Origin: Sclerotinia nivalis | Lineage: Eukaryota; Ascomycota; Leotiomycetes; Helotiales; Sclerotiniaceae | Length of the DNA: 64,000 nucleotides | Assembly (NCBI GenBank): GCA_029531795.1 | Contig: JAPEIS010000009.1 | Location: 1,860,001-1,924,000, forward strand | Direction of reading: 5' to 3' | Shown here: piece after piece, positions 23,515-35,807 of the stretch | Layout of the letters: each line of letters begins with the position of its first letter | How positions within the stretch are numbered: position 1 is the stretch's first letter | Notes under the pieces: generated by a model | Databases searched by the model: none | What the model was told of the DNA's origin: nothing | Seen by the model: the letters and a program-made list of their open reading frames with translations, nothing else | Position numbers and translations under genes: made by a program

Positions 23515-24248
23515 ATGAATGAAATGCAACCTACGTTTAGATGTTTCTCAGGGTGTTATAACTTATCTAGAACTATTAGCGCCTTGTTTCAACTTAAAAT
23601 CGGACACGGATACTTCAAATCCTACTTACAACGATTCAGAATCTCATCAAATGATAATTGTAGATGTGGAAAGAAAGAATCCCCAGATCATCTTCTCCTC
23701 AATTGCTCTTTATACAAATCAGCTAGAAGAATACTCAAAATAAACAATCCTACCTCTCGACTTTCTATGAAATATCTACTTCACACCAAAATAGGAATCA
23801 TCAAAACCCTCGAATTTATCGAAACAACAAAAATAGCCACCAGACCATGGCATCTTGCTAGGATGCAAGAGGATATAGAACAAGAAGGCGAAGGAGAAGA
23901 TGGTTAATTGGATCAATTTGGTCAATTTGGTTATTTTGATCAATTTACCCCTTTATGCGGGGTAAATCGTTCCAATTTCGAATTATATCATATTTCATTT
24001 GTTATTTTCTTTATTATATACGAGAGTATTTGTAAAGCGGGCTTTATTCCCCAGGATTAGTTTTCACTTCCCTCATTCAAAATTAGTAGATTGAGGCCAT
24101 CTCAATCTCCCCAAATTGTACTAGCTACAGCCTAATACGGCCAGCATTTCACCAGTTGTTATTTGTTAGGAGCTTACAAAGCTTCTAGCCGTCTTAGATA
24201 GTCTTAGACTCAGTGTAGACGTTAATTTAATCAATCAATCAATCAATC
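23515..24248 (+). mobile_element. 5'-truncated LINE (Tad1-like) remnant
   Basis: The open stretch 23515-23907 encodes the C-terminal end of a LINE ORF2: FQLKIGHGYFKSYLQRF, then a zinc-ribbon-like CRCGKKESPDHLLLNC motif (C-x-C...H...C), then LHTKIGIIKTLEFIETTKIATR. A closely related copy lies at 34856-35807. The shared 3' region runs through ATTCCCCAGGATTAGTTTT to GTCTTAGACTCAGTGTAGA. This copy ends in an (AATC)n tail at 24228-24248, as expected for target-primed reverse transcription. The reverse transcriptase part is missing. No clear target duplication was found. Confidence 0.8.
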
Positions 24249-24700
24249 AACTTATCTAGAAGCAAAGCGCAGGCTACACGAAAAACACAAATTCCTGCTC
24301 GTTTAACCTCTATTCGATATCCTCCCAGCCCCACCACCCAAATCCGAACCCCAAAAGTCGAGATCAAGTTAAAAATATAAAATCCTGCGAGTAAGAGCCG
24401 CAATCCAGTACCCATTATATGGTAAAATTTAAGACAGCGTAAACGCAAATGCGTATTTAGCCTCTGATTCCATCTTACTACATCTTCGCCATCGAAATGA
24501 CGCTGCACTCTTTGTTGAGAATGATAAGCAATACCAGTTAATTATAAATCGTAGGATTTTTATCACCATCTCGTGATTTCATTAGTCTAATATCGTGTCT
24601 ATCTACAATCGCTGCCTCGTCAGCATACAACACCTTCGGGTATACAACGCCTTTATCCAGTCCACACATAAGAATTTAAGCCTTATAGAACCCTAACCCC
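24249..24700. other. Intergenic, 3' side of the MFS gene
   Basis: No gene is supported; a 89-codon minus-strand ORF here has no domain. Confidence 0.4.
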
Positions 24701-26457
24701 CTAAAGTTTTGCTTCCACGACATTCTCCCCTCGCCCACTCTCTAAATCTCTCTCCACACCCCTCTCCTCGACTATAACCTCACTTTCCGTCACACTCCCA
24801 CCACTTTCCTCCTCCCGTTCCTCCTCTCTAACCACCGGCTTCTCATCCGGCCTCTGCAATCCCTTATCCTTAATCAAAGAGCAAAGACACAAACAAACCC
24901 CAATAATTGGTACCCAAAGTAAAAATACACTTCTACTCGCCCCCATATACGCATCTAAGACTTCATTTTTCTGTTCCGCTGTTAAGATTGATAAGTTCGG
25001 AACACTTAGTATTGATGCTAGAATTGTTTCTTTGAATCCTGCGGGTAAGGGAGTTGCTAATGTGTTTAGATGGGACTTGATCGAATTTGAAAAAATGGCT
25101 GAGGAAATTGCAAGACCGAATGCACCACCTAGTGAACGCAGAAAATTTCGGGTGGAGATAACGACTGCGCGATCACGTTTGGTGCAGTGGGCTTGTGCTG
25201 CTGTGAGAGTAGGTTGGAAGACGAAACCTACTCCTGCACCTTCGGTTAAGAGGATTAAGACGATTTTCCATTTTGGTATCGTTCGAGAAAATAGGAGAAC
25301 GAGACCTGATCCTAGGGTCCAAAGAATGAATCCTATCCAGATAATTTCGCCGTAGCGTTTTGTCCTAGAGATGTATTGTCCGGATACAATACTGAAGCTG
25401 GATTGGGTGGCGACAAATGGGACGGTGAGCGCGGCGGACATGAGAGGTGAGTACTGGCGAGCATTTTGATAGTATACTGGGAGGTAGTAGAGGTGAGAAT
25501 AATAAACTATGCCGAAGAGAAAGTTTTGTGTGAGGATGGCGAAGACGGCGGGGTTTTTGAAAAGGTTCAAAGGTAACATGGGCATAACGGCGAATTTCCA
25601 TTCCACGATGAGAAAAGCAACTAAGCATATGCCACCCACTGTGAGCATGGAGACTACCATGGGACTAGACCATTCGAAGTAGGTACCACCACCCGAGACG
25701 GGTATTAGAATGAGCATAATGGTCGCGGTCACGAGGACAATTCCTGGGTAATCGATGACTCGAATTTTGGTTGCTGTAGAGCCATGCACTTTACTTGGAG
25801 GAAGTGTCCATGCTACCATGATACCGGATAGAACAGCGAGCGGGCATATACACCAGAAAAGACCTCGCCATGTCGAATGTTGGACGAAGGCGGCCGCCAA
25901 GAATGGTCCTATAGTATTGCCCAAACCGATGCAGGATCCCAAAATTCCTTGATATCTAAAAGTCATTAGTTATAATCCTTGAAATTCCGATAGCCAGGAT
26001 ATACTCACTTTCCACGATTCTCCAAAGTAACAACATCTGACACAATCATCATAGCCAAGGCCATAATCCCACCAGACCCCACTCCGGAAATACCCCTAAA
26101 AACATAAAGCTGGGGGCCCGTCTGAGCGAACCCACAAAGCAAATCTCCTAGCGCCAACAATCCCACAGCAGTGAGGAATACCACTTTTCTTCCCAAGATA
26201 TCTGATATTCTTCCATAAAGAACTTGGAATACTGTATTGGCAATCAAACTTGAAGTACCTGCCCAAGAAATTGTGGTGGCCGCATTGAGATCTGCTCCGA
26301 TTGTTGGTAATGCTATACCAATGGAGTTTTGATCTATAAAAGTGATAAGAAGAGCAAATGCTAAACCACAAAAGACCACTATTAGTTTCCCTCTAGGCAG
26401 AATATTTGTCTCTATGCGGACTAGTTCGTGGCCATCAGCTCCTGCCATAGTAGCCAA
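24701..26457 (-). CDS. MFS multidrug/toxin exporter, DHA2-like 14-TM (567 aa, 2 exons)
   Basis: Exon 1 is 26009-26457, intron 25956-26008 (53 bp), exon 2 24701-25955; total 568 codons. The product has about 14 hydrophobic spans. The first loop carries the MFS motif A (GRISDILGRKVV), and TM1 has the DHA2-like FIDQNSIGIALPTI. The antiporter-type motif C is approximated by GISGVGSGGIMALAMM. The C-terminal tail is acidic and Glu-rich (EEEREEESGGS) and cytosolic. Family members export drugs, azoles or fungal toxins by proton antiport at the plasma membrane. The substrate is not predictable and no biosynthetic cluster surrounds the gene. Confidence 0.9.
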
Positions 26458-27811
26458 TAAAAGAAAATATTCTCAAAGTGATAATATCTTGTCGTTCATG
26501 AACGAGAAATACATGTTGAATATAAGAGAACGAGAAACGACGTAAGAGAAACTAAAGATTCATCTAGATCCGTTTTCCAAAAACTACAGGGGAAGAATTC
26601 TACCGGATAATCGGCACTTGCCCGTGTTAGTTGTAGATCTAAATCAAGCTTTTCACGATCGCCCCCTTATCCTGTTGGTCATTTTCGTTTAAACCCAACC
26701 TTTTGGATATGTGATAGGCGTCACTGATTTTACATGCTTGACAAAAGGGGCGGTGACATGAATTCCGAGGGCGAGTTTGGGCTTGCTTGCATAATCATGC
26801 AGTATTGAACATTGAACAGAAGGCCAAATCGAACTCTCGTTGGGCAAACTTTGAGAAACTTTTCCGAAAAGCGGTGTTGCGAGTCCGAATATCGGCTTGA
26901 GGATCCTTAACTCGGATTTTTGGGATTTGCCCAGCCACAATATCAAGCAATATGTGGGGACGTCGTTACGGGACCGAGAATTTCACTTCGAGCTTGTTCA
27001 GGAATAGTATTTGATATAAAGTTGAAGAATCCTTCGACCATGTTTGTCTCGAGGGCATGGGATGCAGGTACTTGCAGACAATAAGATGCCGAATGGGCTC
27101 CTCCACTCTGCAATCCATTGCATTTTAGTTGAGACGATGAAGGGTTAATGACCCTCCGCAGCTCAATAATGCAATTTAGAAAATCTAATCTTAAGGTTGC
27201 ACCTTGATTGGCTCTGCACGTGTTTATAAGCACATATTTGTCAGAAGAAGTCAACCTCAATCAACATGTACAAGACAGGCTTCTGGGACACATCTTTTAA
27301 GAACATCAGGTAATGCGAGCCTAGCTCCGACCTTGGAGTTGAGGTGTCCCTTCTTAAGAGGATTCATTCTTGTCTGTCCAAGGTACTTTAAGATGATTCG
27401 TTCTGAGATGCAGCCGATCAAAACCTTGACTGCTGGTAAGGGTTATGAACAAAGTGAGCCCACCAAGTCAAGTGCCTTCACCTGCTGAAAATCAAAATGT
27501 CGTCAGATCGATTAAACTATTCGGATCGATTTAAAGCCATTGCATAAAAATGTCATGGACAAATACACAAACATCTGATGTTACTCTCCTGCCGTTAAGG
27601 GAGGTAGGTAGCCTTGCATCCCAGCCTCGCTTTAAGCGAAAAGGCTTGCGTTTCGTCCTCTGCCTACCTCTCCTCATCCATAACTACCTTCCTGCGCACC
27701 CTCATTTCCAAATCTGTTCGGCACATTCTATATCTTCTAACCGTCACCACTACAATCTACAAACCACACAACAAAACACCAAAACACTAAAACACTAAAA
27801 TCATCTCCAAA
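26458..27811. other. Intergenic between divergent MFS and RING genes
   Basis: Shared upstream region of two divergently transcribed genes. Short ORFs lack domains. The last 80 bp before 27812 are rich in CA/AAAC (ACACAACAAAACACC), typical of a fungal 5' UTR. Confidence 0.45.
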
Positions 27812-28680
27812 ATGAATCCCTATGAAGGTAGACTTTTCACCCCCGCGCTCTGCCCCGCGTTCAAGTCCCACGATGAGCTTCTATTAACATACCTTGATAC
27901 TATAGTCGAACACAACATAAAACCTACCTCCCAACCCACTAGACCGCGTCGCCGGCCTTCTATGTCCTCATTCTTCAACCAATTATCTCAAATCGAAACA
28001 TCGACTTCTACTACCGATCCCAGCTGGCATCACAATAATCCGCATGCTGTTCCTACTCCCGTATGTTCTCCTTCTCAAGTCCCTCTATATATTTTGTAAC
28101 TATTTTGCAATCAGGAAGAGAGCTAATCAAAATATTAAAGGTTGACGTAGCAGCTTCCTACCGCCTCCTCCAAGATCAATTCCTCACTCTCCGGACAAAC
28201 GATCCCTCCTCTTCAACGGCATCCCTCCTCGATATCCTCATTAACTCCATTACCTCTCAAATCGACGACCCTCCAACCACCATATCCGGCTGTTCACAAG
28301 CCTACCTCGACACCATCGACCGCGTTCCTCGCTCCTCCCTAAAACCAGATGAAACATGTCCGATCTGTGGAGAAACATTCCTCGATGATCAATATTGTTT
28401 AGTCGTCGTATTGCCATGTCATCCAGCACATAAATTTGATCTAGAATGCGTGGGGCCTTGGCTAAGACTTAATGGGACGTGTCCGTTGGATCGGAAGAAG
28501 GTTGGGGATGGGGAGGATAGGGCGAAGGAGGCGGAGAGGGAGAGGGAGAGGATGAGGAGAGGGGTGGAGGGGCTGGGGTTTAGACAAGAGGGAGACGGGG
28601 TTGAGAGGAGGAGAGAAGAGGAAAGGAGGAAGGCGGAGGTGGAGGAAGAGAGTGATGGAGATGATGGGATGTATGCTTAA
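27812..28680 (+). CDS. RING-type protein with Rbx1-like Cys/Asp ligands (262 aa, 2 exons)
   Basis: Exon 1 is 27812-28060, intron 28061-28140 (GTATGT...TTAAAG), exon 2 28141-28680; total 263 codons. The N-terminal half has no known fold. Around residues 185-230 is a RING variant: CPICGETFLDD, then CHPAHKFDLEC, then CPLDRKKV. Asp stands in place of one ligand His and in the last ligand position, as in the CPLD end of Rbx1, so zinc binding is still plausible. The C-terminal 60 residues are a highly charged Glu/Arg coiled-coil-like tail. It is probably an E3 ubiquitin ligase or adaptor; this architecture is common in ascomycetes and has no named function that I know. Confidence 0.82.
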
Positions 28681-29617
28681 GGGTTTGTGGGCGTTCGACT
28701 GGGAATTGGGAGGGTAGGAGTTGTAGGGTAGTATGGGTGATAAACCATAGCTCGAAGGAGGCACAGAAACCGCAATGTGTGGAATGATGATGCGGCCCAG
28801 GAGATCGGCGGAGAACACGAGATATCCAAGCAGAGATACCCTGTCCTATTACGAATGTCTCGAAACAGATGAGGCATATTGAATACCCAATTGCAGATAG
28901 TACAACAAGCAAGCGATGACATACCATTCAATAATATAGTATTCTGGAATTAGCACTCATCAATCGTTAACTACAAAGTTAAAACGTAAATTACTGTCAT
29001 TCAAAGTTCTCATCTTCGCCATATATAGAGTTTACCCGAGAACAAAGTGATCCGACATCATGGAAAAGGGGTAAAGATAATAAACTCAAGAGACGCATCT
29101 TACTCCATTCCGAGAATATATTTCTGTCGCCGATTCGAGTCTAGAAATCTACCAGAGTAACATGACCTACCTTAATAGAATCCAAATGGGCATCTGAGCA
29201 TATGAGGTCTAGTGCACAACAAAAATCATACATGTGATTACATGGTGTTGTCCTCAGCCATAGCAGTGAGAATGTGATAAACCATATTATTGATCTTAGA
29301 TGAGAGGAAATTGAACCATCTACTATGAACTATCCATTACTAACATTCTCTTGCTAAGCACGCAAGAGAAAACGAGGTAGTTATGTCTTGAATCTTCTCA
29401 AATCAGACCAACCAAATCAGCACCACCATCTGAAGAGTAAATCTCAATATGTTGAATACGCCACGCTAATTTTCTGTGTGAATGCATGTCGTTCATATCA
29501 AATTACACATCCCCCACCTCACCCAATTCCATCACCCCTCTACTCTAATATTCTCAAAATATCATAGCCGGTGCATACCTTTTCTCTTTATTCAACCGCA
29601 CTTCCATAATTCTCAAG
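28681..29617. other. Intergenic between converging genes
   Basis: Contains the 3' ends of the RING gene (+) and the cytochrome b5 gene (-). No gene is supported. Confidence 0.45.
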
Positions 29618-30497
29618 CTATGCTTGAACAGCACCTTCTTGAGTCAACATATACTTGTAAGCACTGAAAGCTGCAAATCCACCGATGAGAATGATAGCGT
29701 AGAGACCGATACCCATTCCAGTTTCGTCTTGGGATGAGGATGTAGAGGCGGTTGTGGTCTGGACTTTTGGTGCTGGGTCGCCAGACTGGATAGGAGGGGG
29801 TTTGTTAGCTTGAGCTTCTACCAAGGGTGCAAGATTGGACGGAGAGTTCATTTGGCGAGGGAAAAGGGATGAATGGAAAGAACTTGGGTCATATAGGTTG
29901 ATAAATGGATGTGGGAACGTACCACGCGCTTCAAAGTACCAATGAGTAAACCATTGAGGATTTCCCGTGCTTCGTCACTGTGTCCAACATCCTCGAATGC
30001 TTCAGTTGCGTCTTGTCCTCCGACATCGAGGAGGACTTCTTCTCCACCGCTATTTAAAATATGCGAATTAGCAATCTAGCCTGATGGTCTCTAAATGAAG
30101 TTCTGCAAAGGTAATGGAGTGCCGAAAGAGCTGCAGAGTGAAGGCAGATAAAAGGCCAGATTAGGGCGATATTTCGAGGCACGTATAGTGGGATGAGAGA
30201 TAAATATTTATCCTCAACAATATTCCCATCTGCTACACAATCCCCTGATCTCCAATTCATCCCCCATCCAGCATCTCACAGCAATGCCCTCTAGAATCTC
30301 TCATATCCGGTCCTCCCGCCCCTCTTCTCATCCCACCCTCCTCGAGAATAAAACCAAACCAAAAAAATATAAACTTACGGATGTTCATCAACAAAAGACG
30401 AAGCATCATAAACCTTATCATCAATAACCATAAACAAGTCCTTCTTCGTCTTATGTTCCGCCGCCTCAACATATGTATACTCCTTCGTCTCAGACAT
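29618..30497 (-). CDS. Cytochrome b5, tail-anchored (137 aa, 3 exons)
   Basis: Exons are 30379-30497, 29923-30049 and 29618-29785; introns are 329 bp (30050-30378, unusually long for this window) and 137 bp (29786-29922, with a CTAAC branch site before the TATCCAG acceptor); total 138 codons. The haem-binding HPGG motif is created across the first splice, with the second haem-ligand His in [10 protein letters not shown] Pro/Thr/Ser linker leads to one C-terminal membrane span ([20 protein letters not shown]) ending in a short tail, so the protein is tail-anchored in the ER or outer mitochondrial membrane. Cytochrome b5 passes electrons to desaturases, sterol enzymes and P450s. Confidence 0.92.
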
Positions 30498-31289
30498 CTT
30501 TCTTGTATATGTATCGAAAGCCCACTATATTATCTTCTTTAGGTATTTGTATCCGCAAAGTGTATCGTGTTCGTAAATCGTGAGGCTCTTAGATGCTTCG
30601 TCCAAGAGATTGGTTCGCAAATTCTTATTGTAAATAAAGGACAGGTTCCTATCTCTTCTCAGTAACCGTATGAAGCACAAGAAATTATTATTCGGGTGGT
30701 ACGGTAAGTATTGATTTGGGATTTGTGGTTGCTTCAACGATTCACAAAAATTGAGATAACAACTAATAAAATCACAGCACAGGCGGCTGTTACCTTATTA
30801 AGCTCGGTGGCCGAGCTCAAATCTATGTCAAACTACGCTAAGCAATATTTGGTTAAAAATTGCTCAGCATTTATTTCGCCACAGCTTATTGGTTGGAAAG
30901 GGATATATCCGATTCCGCAGAGTGAGGGGGTGGGTGGATTTCGTTATGGTGTGAGAGGATGGGATGAGAAACTGAAGTGAATGATTAGTGAGTGAGGAGG
31001 TTAACATGTATGAAATCGGGGCAGAGGAATGCTCTGGAATCTCCGTGGAGGTCGACAGTAGTATTTACCGGAAAACTGAGAATACCGAGAAATTTTCCTG
31101 TCCTGATTGATTTTTATGTAAGAATACTGGATTTTTGAAATATACCGAAAATACCGAATACGTTTAACTGGATACAATATACATTTTGATAAAGATGAAC
31201 CCTTGATCCATTTAATGCAACACTACCGGTAGGTACCATATGATTATTTTAGGAATTTCGGAATTTCGGAAACGAGTTTTGTTTTGAGT
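30498..31289. other. Intergenic
   Basis: Promoter side of cytochrome b5. No ORF with a domain; simple AT-rich sequence with several ACCGAAAATACCG-like motifs at 31080-31160. Confidence 0.4.
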
Positions 31290-31493
31290 CCGTCCTCCGG
31301 AAGGATAAAAATTATATTATTTGAAAGCTCTAATTCTTATAATTATTTTACTCTTATTATTTTCCAATTTATTCAATTATTTCGTGATCTATATTGAATT
31401 AAAGGAATTTCGAAAGGCTATACCAGGAAAAGTTCTGGCCCGTGTGGTCTCCACTGCAATATTAAGGTGTTTTTGTAGTATGAAAGGTTAGAT
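31290..31493 (+). repeat. About 200-bp non-coding dispersed repeat, copy 1
   Basis: Matches 49138-49330 in inverted orientation. Shared blocks include CGTCCTCCGGA, ATTTGAAAGC, CTAATTCTTATAATT, AATTTCGAAAGG and GTTTTTGTAGTATGAAAGG. No coding potential, TG...CA ends or clear target duplication. It could be a short interspersed element or a decayed MITE. Confidence 0.7.
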
Positions 31494-31834
31494 AAAATTT
31501 GAAACATAAAATCTACATAACCTTGAATAAAGTCTTATGTATATATTTTGATCCGGTACAACCAGGTTTGACTGAAGATTTGTCTGATCCCTTGATATTG
31601 TTTCTTCCCGTCTACGGCCGTCTTGATATCCTTATGTTGAGCTTAATGGAGAATGGGGTCCGCCAGGTTGTGAATTTGTGGTGTACCGAAAGACCAAGAC
31701 ACAATCCATTTCTACAGCCTTATATCCCAATTGGGAAAATTTTCCATTCAACATTTCATCGCATGCTCTTGCTAACAATCAGACCATATCATTTTTACCC
31801 CAACCTGTCTTCTTTATCCCTCCCCTAATCATAT

Positions 31835-32992
31835 CTATCGTCTCGAACTTCCACCACCAATATCTTGTCCTAATCTATACCCCGCAATCTTATCCCATTC
31901 AATCTTCTGTCTTGTAATGGGCAATTGTCTTCTTAATCCCTTGAATGCACCCTCACTCAAATTATTGAATCCTTTATTAATCTCTTCCTGGTATTTCTGT
32001 TCTGCGGCGGCGATTTCTCGAACGATACTGCTGGCCGATGACAATGCGGTTGCTGAGATAGGTTTAGTGGTTAGAAGTCGAACATTTCCATCTTCGTAAT
32101 AGTGAACATCGACTTTGATGCTGCCAGTGAGAGAGGAGGACAAAGTTTCATAGATATACAACGATCGCCAGCGGCCGTTCCTTCTTAATGTCAGATATCA
32201 AACGTGTTTATGGGTGTGATGTAGGTATGTGTACCAGAAGTTGTTTGGACTGTATTTGTTGGCAACAACAAGTATCGCAACCTTCGAATCATTTTCGATA
32301 GGAAAAGCCCCATATGATGCATTTGGGAAATGTTCTGCTACATGCGGACCCAAGCTCTTGAGGATTGACTTGCTATGTTGTGTTAGAACATGAAACATAC
32401 TACCTTCAGAGTACTTACACAAAATCGGCTTGACTGCCTTCCAAGACATGACTTTGCACCGCACTCGCTTTCTTTAGCCAACTGTCAGTCTGATTCCGGC
32501 AGATAGAATAAACAGAATATATACCTGGTTGGTATGATCGAAAGCAAAACTGGAAGAACTCTCGACATCATAATATCTTCCGTCTCCCAAAGAGTTATGT
32601 GAACTGATTATAACCTTCGTAAACCCGTCAGCCATCCTTCATATGGTACTAATCTGCCATCATATAACCAACATTTTGACTGCTACCAGGGAGTTTGACC
32701 GTAGCAAACTGTTCCTCATTATATCTCTCGAACGCAGGTCCGAGTTCTGAGACCAGATGTGGTGTGTCGATAGTTAGGGCCTTGATATCTAGAAATTCCC
32801 CGTATTTAGTATTATGTTGAATATGTTGTAAAGAAGAAAAGCATTCGTGAGGTTCGTACCGGCAATGACATCCGCGAGCTTTCAAATAATATTAGTTAGT
32901 AAAGAAGTTATGTTTGTACAAAGTGTAGAACGTACCTCTCCTGGTGGAGCTCCTTCTACAAAGGCAGAAATGATTTCTATTTGTGAAGACAT
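31835..32992 (-). CDS. F-actin-capping protein subunit alpha (272 aa, 7 exons)
   Basis: Exons from the start: 32936-32992, 32860-32878 (only 19 nt), 32673-32788, 32525-32614, 32419-32471, 32235-32372 and 31835-32180; total 273 codons. Introns are 46-71 bp. The product starts MSSQIEIISAFVEGAPPGE, has the central SILKSLGPHV and PNNFWNGRWRS blocks, and ends with LRRQLPITRQKIEWDKIAGY, the conserved C-terminal signature of CapZ alpha. Length fits the family (about 265-285). With the beta subunit it caps actin barbed ends in the cytoplasm at cortical patches. The third intron has a weaker donor (GTTGGT), so that junction is the least certain. Confidence 0.92.
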
Positions 32993-33418
32993 GTTAAAGA
33001 AATTCGAGGTATGAAATTGAAGGGTAAGGCCGGTATCTCAAATAAATATAAAAACTGCCCTCGCTGGCTCGAATCAACCAATACTGGGATGAGCTGGGGT
33101 TTCGAGACATGAAGCTAAATCAATTGGGCAAGCACGCGAGGCTGAATTTCACCCCTCAATTTGTGGCGGTGGGTTGGCTCGTGCGGCAAGACAACTTCTC
33201 ATGTTTCTTTTGATCCTTTCGTTTCTAAATATATATATATTTCTCTTCATCTCCCCGTCACTTCAATTATGTCGACAAGTATGTCTTCAAAATGGTTATC
33301 ACGAAGCAACCACTCTCAAGGGTATAAGTTGACGTTCTTTTTCTCCCTTTTCAAGCATTCGAGTTTACGATCATCACCAAAACATGATATGCTCAAACAA
33401 CAATATAAACACACATGG
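32993..33418. other. Region between the capping-protein gene and the LTR-bounded block
   Basis: Promoter of the leftward capping-protein gene. CT-rich sequence precedes an ATG at 33270 (MSTSMSSKWLSRSNHSQG...). This could be the start of a rightward gene cut off by the insertion at 33419, but nothing recognisable follows. Confidence 0.35.
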
Positions 33419-33746
33419 TATTACGTCGAGACTTCACAGGCTTGGCATCATATGATAGGAAGTCACGTGGGGGAGCGAGGGAGTGAAGGAGCAAGCTTTG
33501 GGCTTCGCTCCTCAGCTTCATCGCTTCAAAACAGAGATTACACAGAATACAAAGGTTTATATAATCAGGATAGGTTTTCTTATTGTAGAGTTTTGTGTTC
33601 AAGATCAATCATTTAGTATACTCTATTATTAGTTACGAATTGCAACTATTATTATTGTTATTTAAGTTCCTATTTGATGTTTAGTTATAAACCATCTTGA
33701 GAGCTTAGAATACTTTTATGTGATTTAGATGGCAATTTTTGTAATA
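33419..33746 (+). repeat. Family-1 LTR, left end of the block (RIP-decayed)
   Basis: Starts TATTACG (from TGTTACG) and ends TGTAATA (from CGTAACA); the TATA-like TTATATAATCAGG and GATCAATCATTTAGTATAC blocks match the other copies. Many C-to-T/G-to-A changes. Confidence 0.85.
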
Positions 33747-33862
33747 TTTTGAGTATTATTATTGTTTCAAGTACTGATTCGAAAAATAATGATATTATAT
33801 CTTCCAAAATATTATAGTTTAGCAATTCTGCTACGAGCAGTTAAGGCACCTCCGAAAGTACA

Positions 33863-34117
33863 TGTGACGATCCTGTTATTCTATTATGCCATAAATGCCT
33901 TAGGCCATTCTTTCGGCTTTTGGTCCCCTCCGAAGGGACCAAAATGCCTCAGGTTATTATTTCATTTATTTCACCCTGTATTCGCTTAGGGCTTTGGTCC
34001 CCTCCGAGGGGACCATAAAAGGCTCAACTCTATTGTATTTGGTACGGTAGTTTGTTATTCTCTAGTATAGATTAATTGATTCATTTTATCATGCCTTGAA
34101 TTAAGACCATCGTCACA
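33863..34117. repeat. Solo LTR, family 2 (255 bp), TSD GTACA
   Basis: TGTGACG...CGTCACA ends; flanked on both sides by GTACA (33858-33862 and 34118-34122). It contains palindromic GGTCCCCTCCGAAGGGACC-type motifs twice. Same length and family as 57172-57426, in inverted orientation. Confidence 0.92.
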
Positions 34118-34139
34118 GTACAGACAAGGATGGGGATAT

Positions 34140-34855
34140 CGTTATGGGAGGTATAGAAAATCCCAAGGAAATTACCGTCACCGAAATATTGAAAATCGTT
34201 TTGTCCGATAAATTTATAAATAATTGATAGGAGTTAGAAATTTTTCTATTTCAATTTGAAATCTATTTTAAATTTAATAAAGACAAGTTCAATTATGATG
34301 CTGATAAAAGTGTTTGGGCAGTTTCCTATCTTAGAAAAAAAACCGCCAAATGGATCCAACCTTATCTCAAGGATTATTTTGCCATTTGAACGAACCTAAA
34401 AAACGATTATATCCAATTCAGATCATCTTTGAAAATTTTGATGGGTTCAGAAAAGAAATACAATAAGTATTCAGAAACATCAATAAGCTACGTGATGTCG
34501 AATCCAAAATCTATGGGTTCAAGCAAACAGAGTCAACCGTTAAGTACGCTATGGAATTCAAACGGTATATAGGTACTATTGAATGGGAAGAGAACACCAT
34601 AATAAGCTATTACAGGAAAGGGCTCAAAACCGAAATCAGGTTAAAATTAGATCGCAATTGCATCTAGGAAGATCTGAATAAGTTGATCGAGGAGTCTATT
34701 AAGATAGATGAAATGCTCTATGAATATCAAAGAGAATGTTGATCTTTCAGCTTTTATGGAAATCGAAATTATGGTAAGTATTGTAAGAATGAAAGAAGAC
34801 CTCGAAATCATAGACAATCCTATGGGGAACCAATACAATTGGATGCAACATCCTG
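34140..34855 (+). pseudogene. LTR-retrotransposon gag relic
   Basis: Translation with stops reads as a Ty3/Gypsy-type gag: FQFEIYFKFNKDKFNYD, SVWAVSYLRKKTAKWI, then a basic C-terminal RNYGKYCKNERRPRNHRQSY segment. It ends abruptly where LINE sequence begins near 34856. The solo LTR at 33863 had inserted upstream of it. Confidence 0.7.
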
Positions 34856-35807
34856 GTCAAACATGCAATCAAGGCCACAGAAACTCTCATAAGGAAAGGA
34901 GCCGAGATCTCCCTCAATTGGGTTCCTGGGCATACCTCGGTGGAAGGAAACGAACTAGCCGATGCCCTCGCAAAAGAAGCTACAAGACTAAGATCATCGT
35001 CGAACGAAACTAGCTTTGCCTCATTAGGAATGGATATCAAAAGAACGAAATCTGAAGATTGGACTATCCTTCTCAATATAAACAACCCCCGACAATCACC
35101 ATCATCATATGCAAAAACTTACCCTTGGAAAACCAGCTCAAAAATCGATATCCCAGGGAATATCAAAAGAAATATCATTAACGCCTTCTTCCAATTAAAG
35201 ATCGGTCACGGATATTTCAAATCCTACCTACAACGCTTTGGAATCTCGGCAAATGATAAATGTAGATACGGAAAAAGAGAAACTCCTGATCATTTACTAC
35301 TCAATTGCCCTTTATTTAAAAGGGCTAGAAGAAAGCTCAAAGAGAACAACCCCTCTTCCAGACTTTCCATAATATACCTACTTCATACTAAAGTAGGAAT
35401 AATCAAAACTCTCGAGTTCATCGATACAACCAGAATAGCTACTAGGTTATGGCATCTTAATCGAACACAAGGAGAAGGAGAAGAGGTAGAAGCAGGAGGA
35501 GCAGGAGAGGAAGAGGTAGAAGAGACGAGTGATGAAATTGAAATAGGGGTGTAAATCCTTTTACAATTTTAATTACATATTATTTCGTTTGTTTTCTCTA
35601 TTATATGTTTCGGCATTTGTAGGGCGGGATCATTCCCCAGGATTAGTTTTTACTTCTTCCATTCAATTCAAAAGATGGAGTTCATCTCAATCGTTCAAAT
35701 TATGTATTTAGCCAGGCCTATAAGCCAGCTTACCTTCATTATGTTACCTGTTAGGGGTTTGAAAGAGCCTCCAGCCGTCTTAGATAGTCTTAGACTCAGT
35801 GTAGAGC
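34856..35807 (+). mobile_element. 5'-truncated LINE (Tad1-like) copy with RNase H end
   Basis: Starts within the RNase H domain (EISLNWVPGHTSVEGNELAD, then ALAKEAT) and continues open through 35554 with the same C-terminal block as the copy at 23515 (FQLKIGHGYFKSYLQRF, KCRYGKRETPDHLLLNC). It ends with an Ala/Gly/Glu-rich tail and the shared 3' region to about 35807 (AGACTCAGTGTAGA). One ligand Cys of the zinc-ribbon is Tyr here (CRYGK for CRCGK). It was inserted into the gag relic. Confidence 0.8.

Noticed and set aside
24228..24248. (AATC)n considered an independent microsatellite
   Set aside because: Its position at the end of the LINE 3' region makes it the retroposition tail.
33270..33600. 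Rightward gene starting MSTSMSSKWLS continuing through 33600
   Set aside because: From 33419 the frame runs through a family-1 LTR, so any real gene would have to be cut there; no homology supports it.
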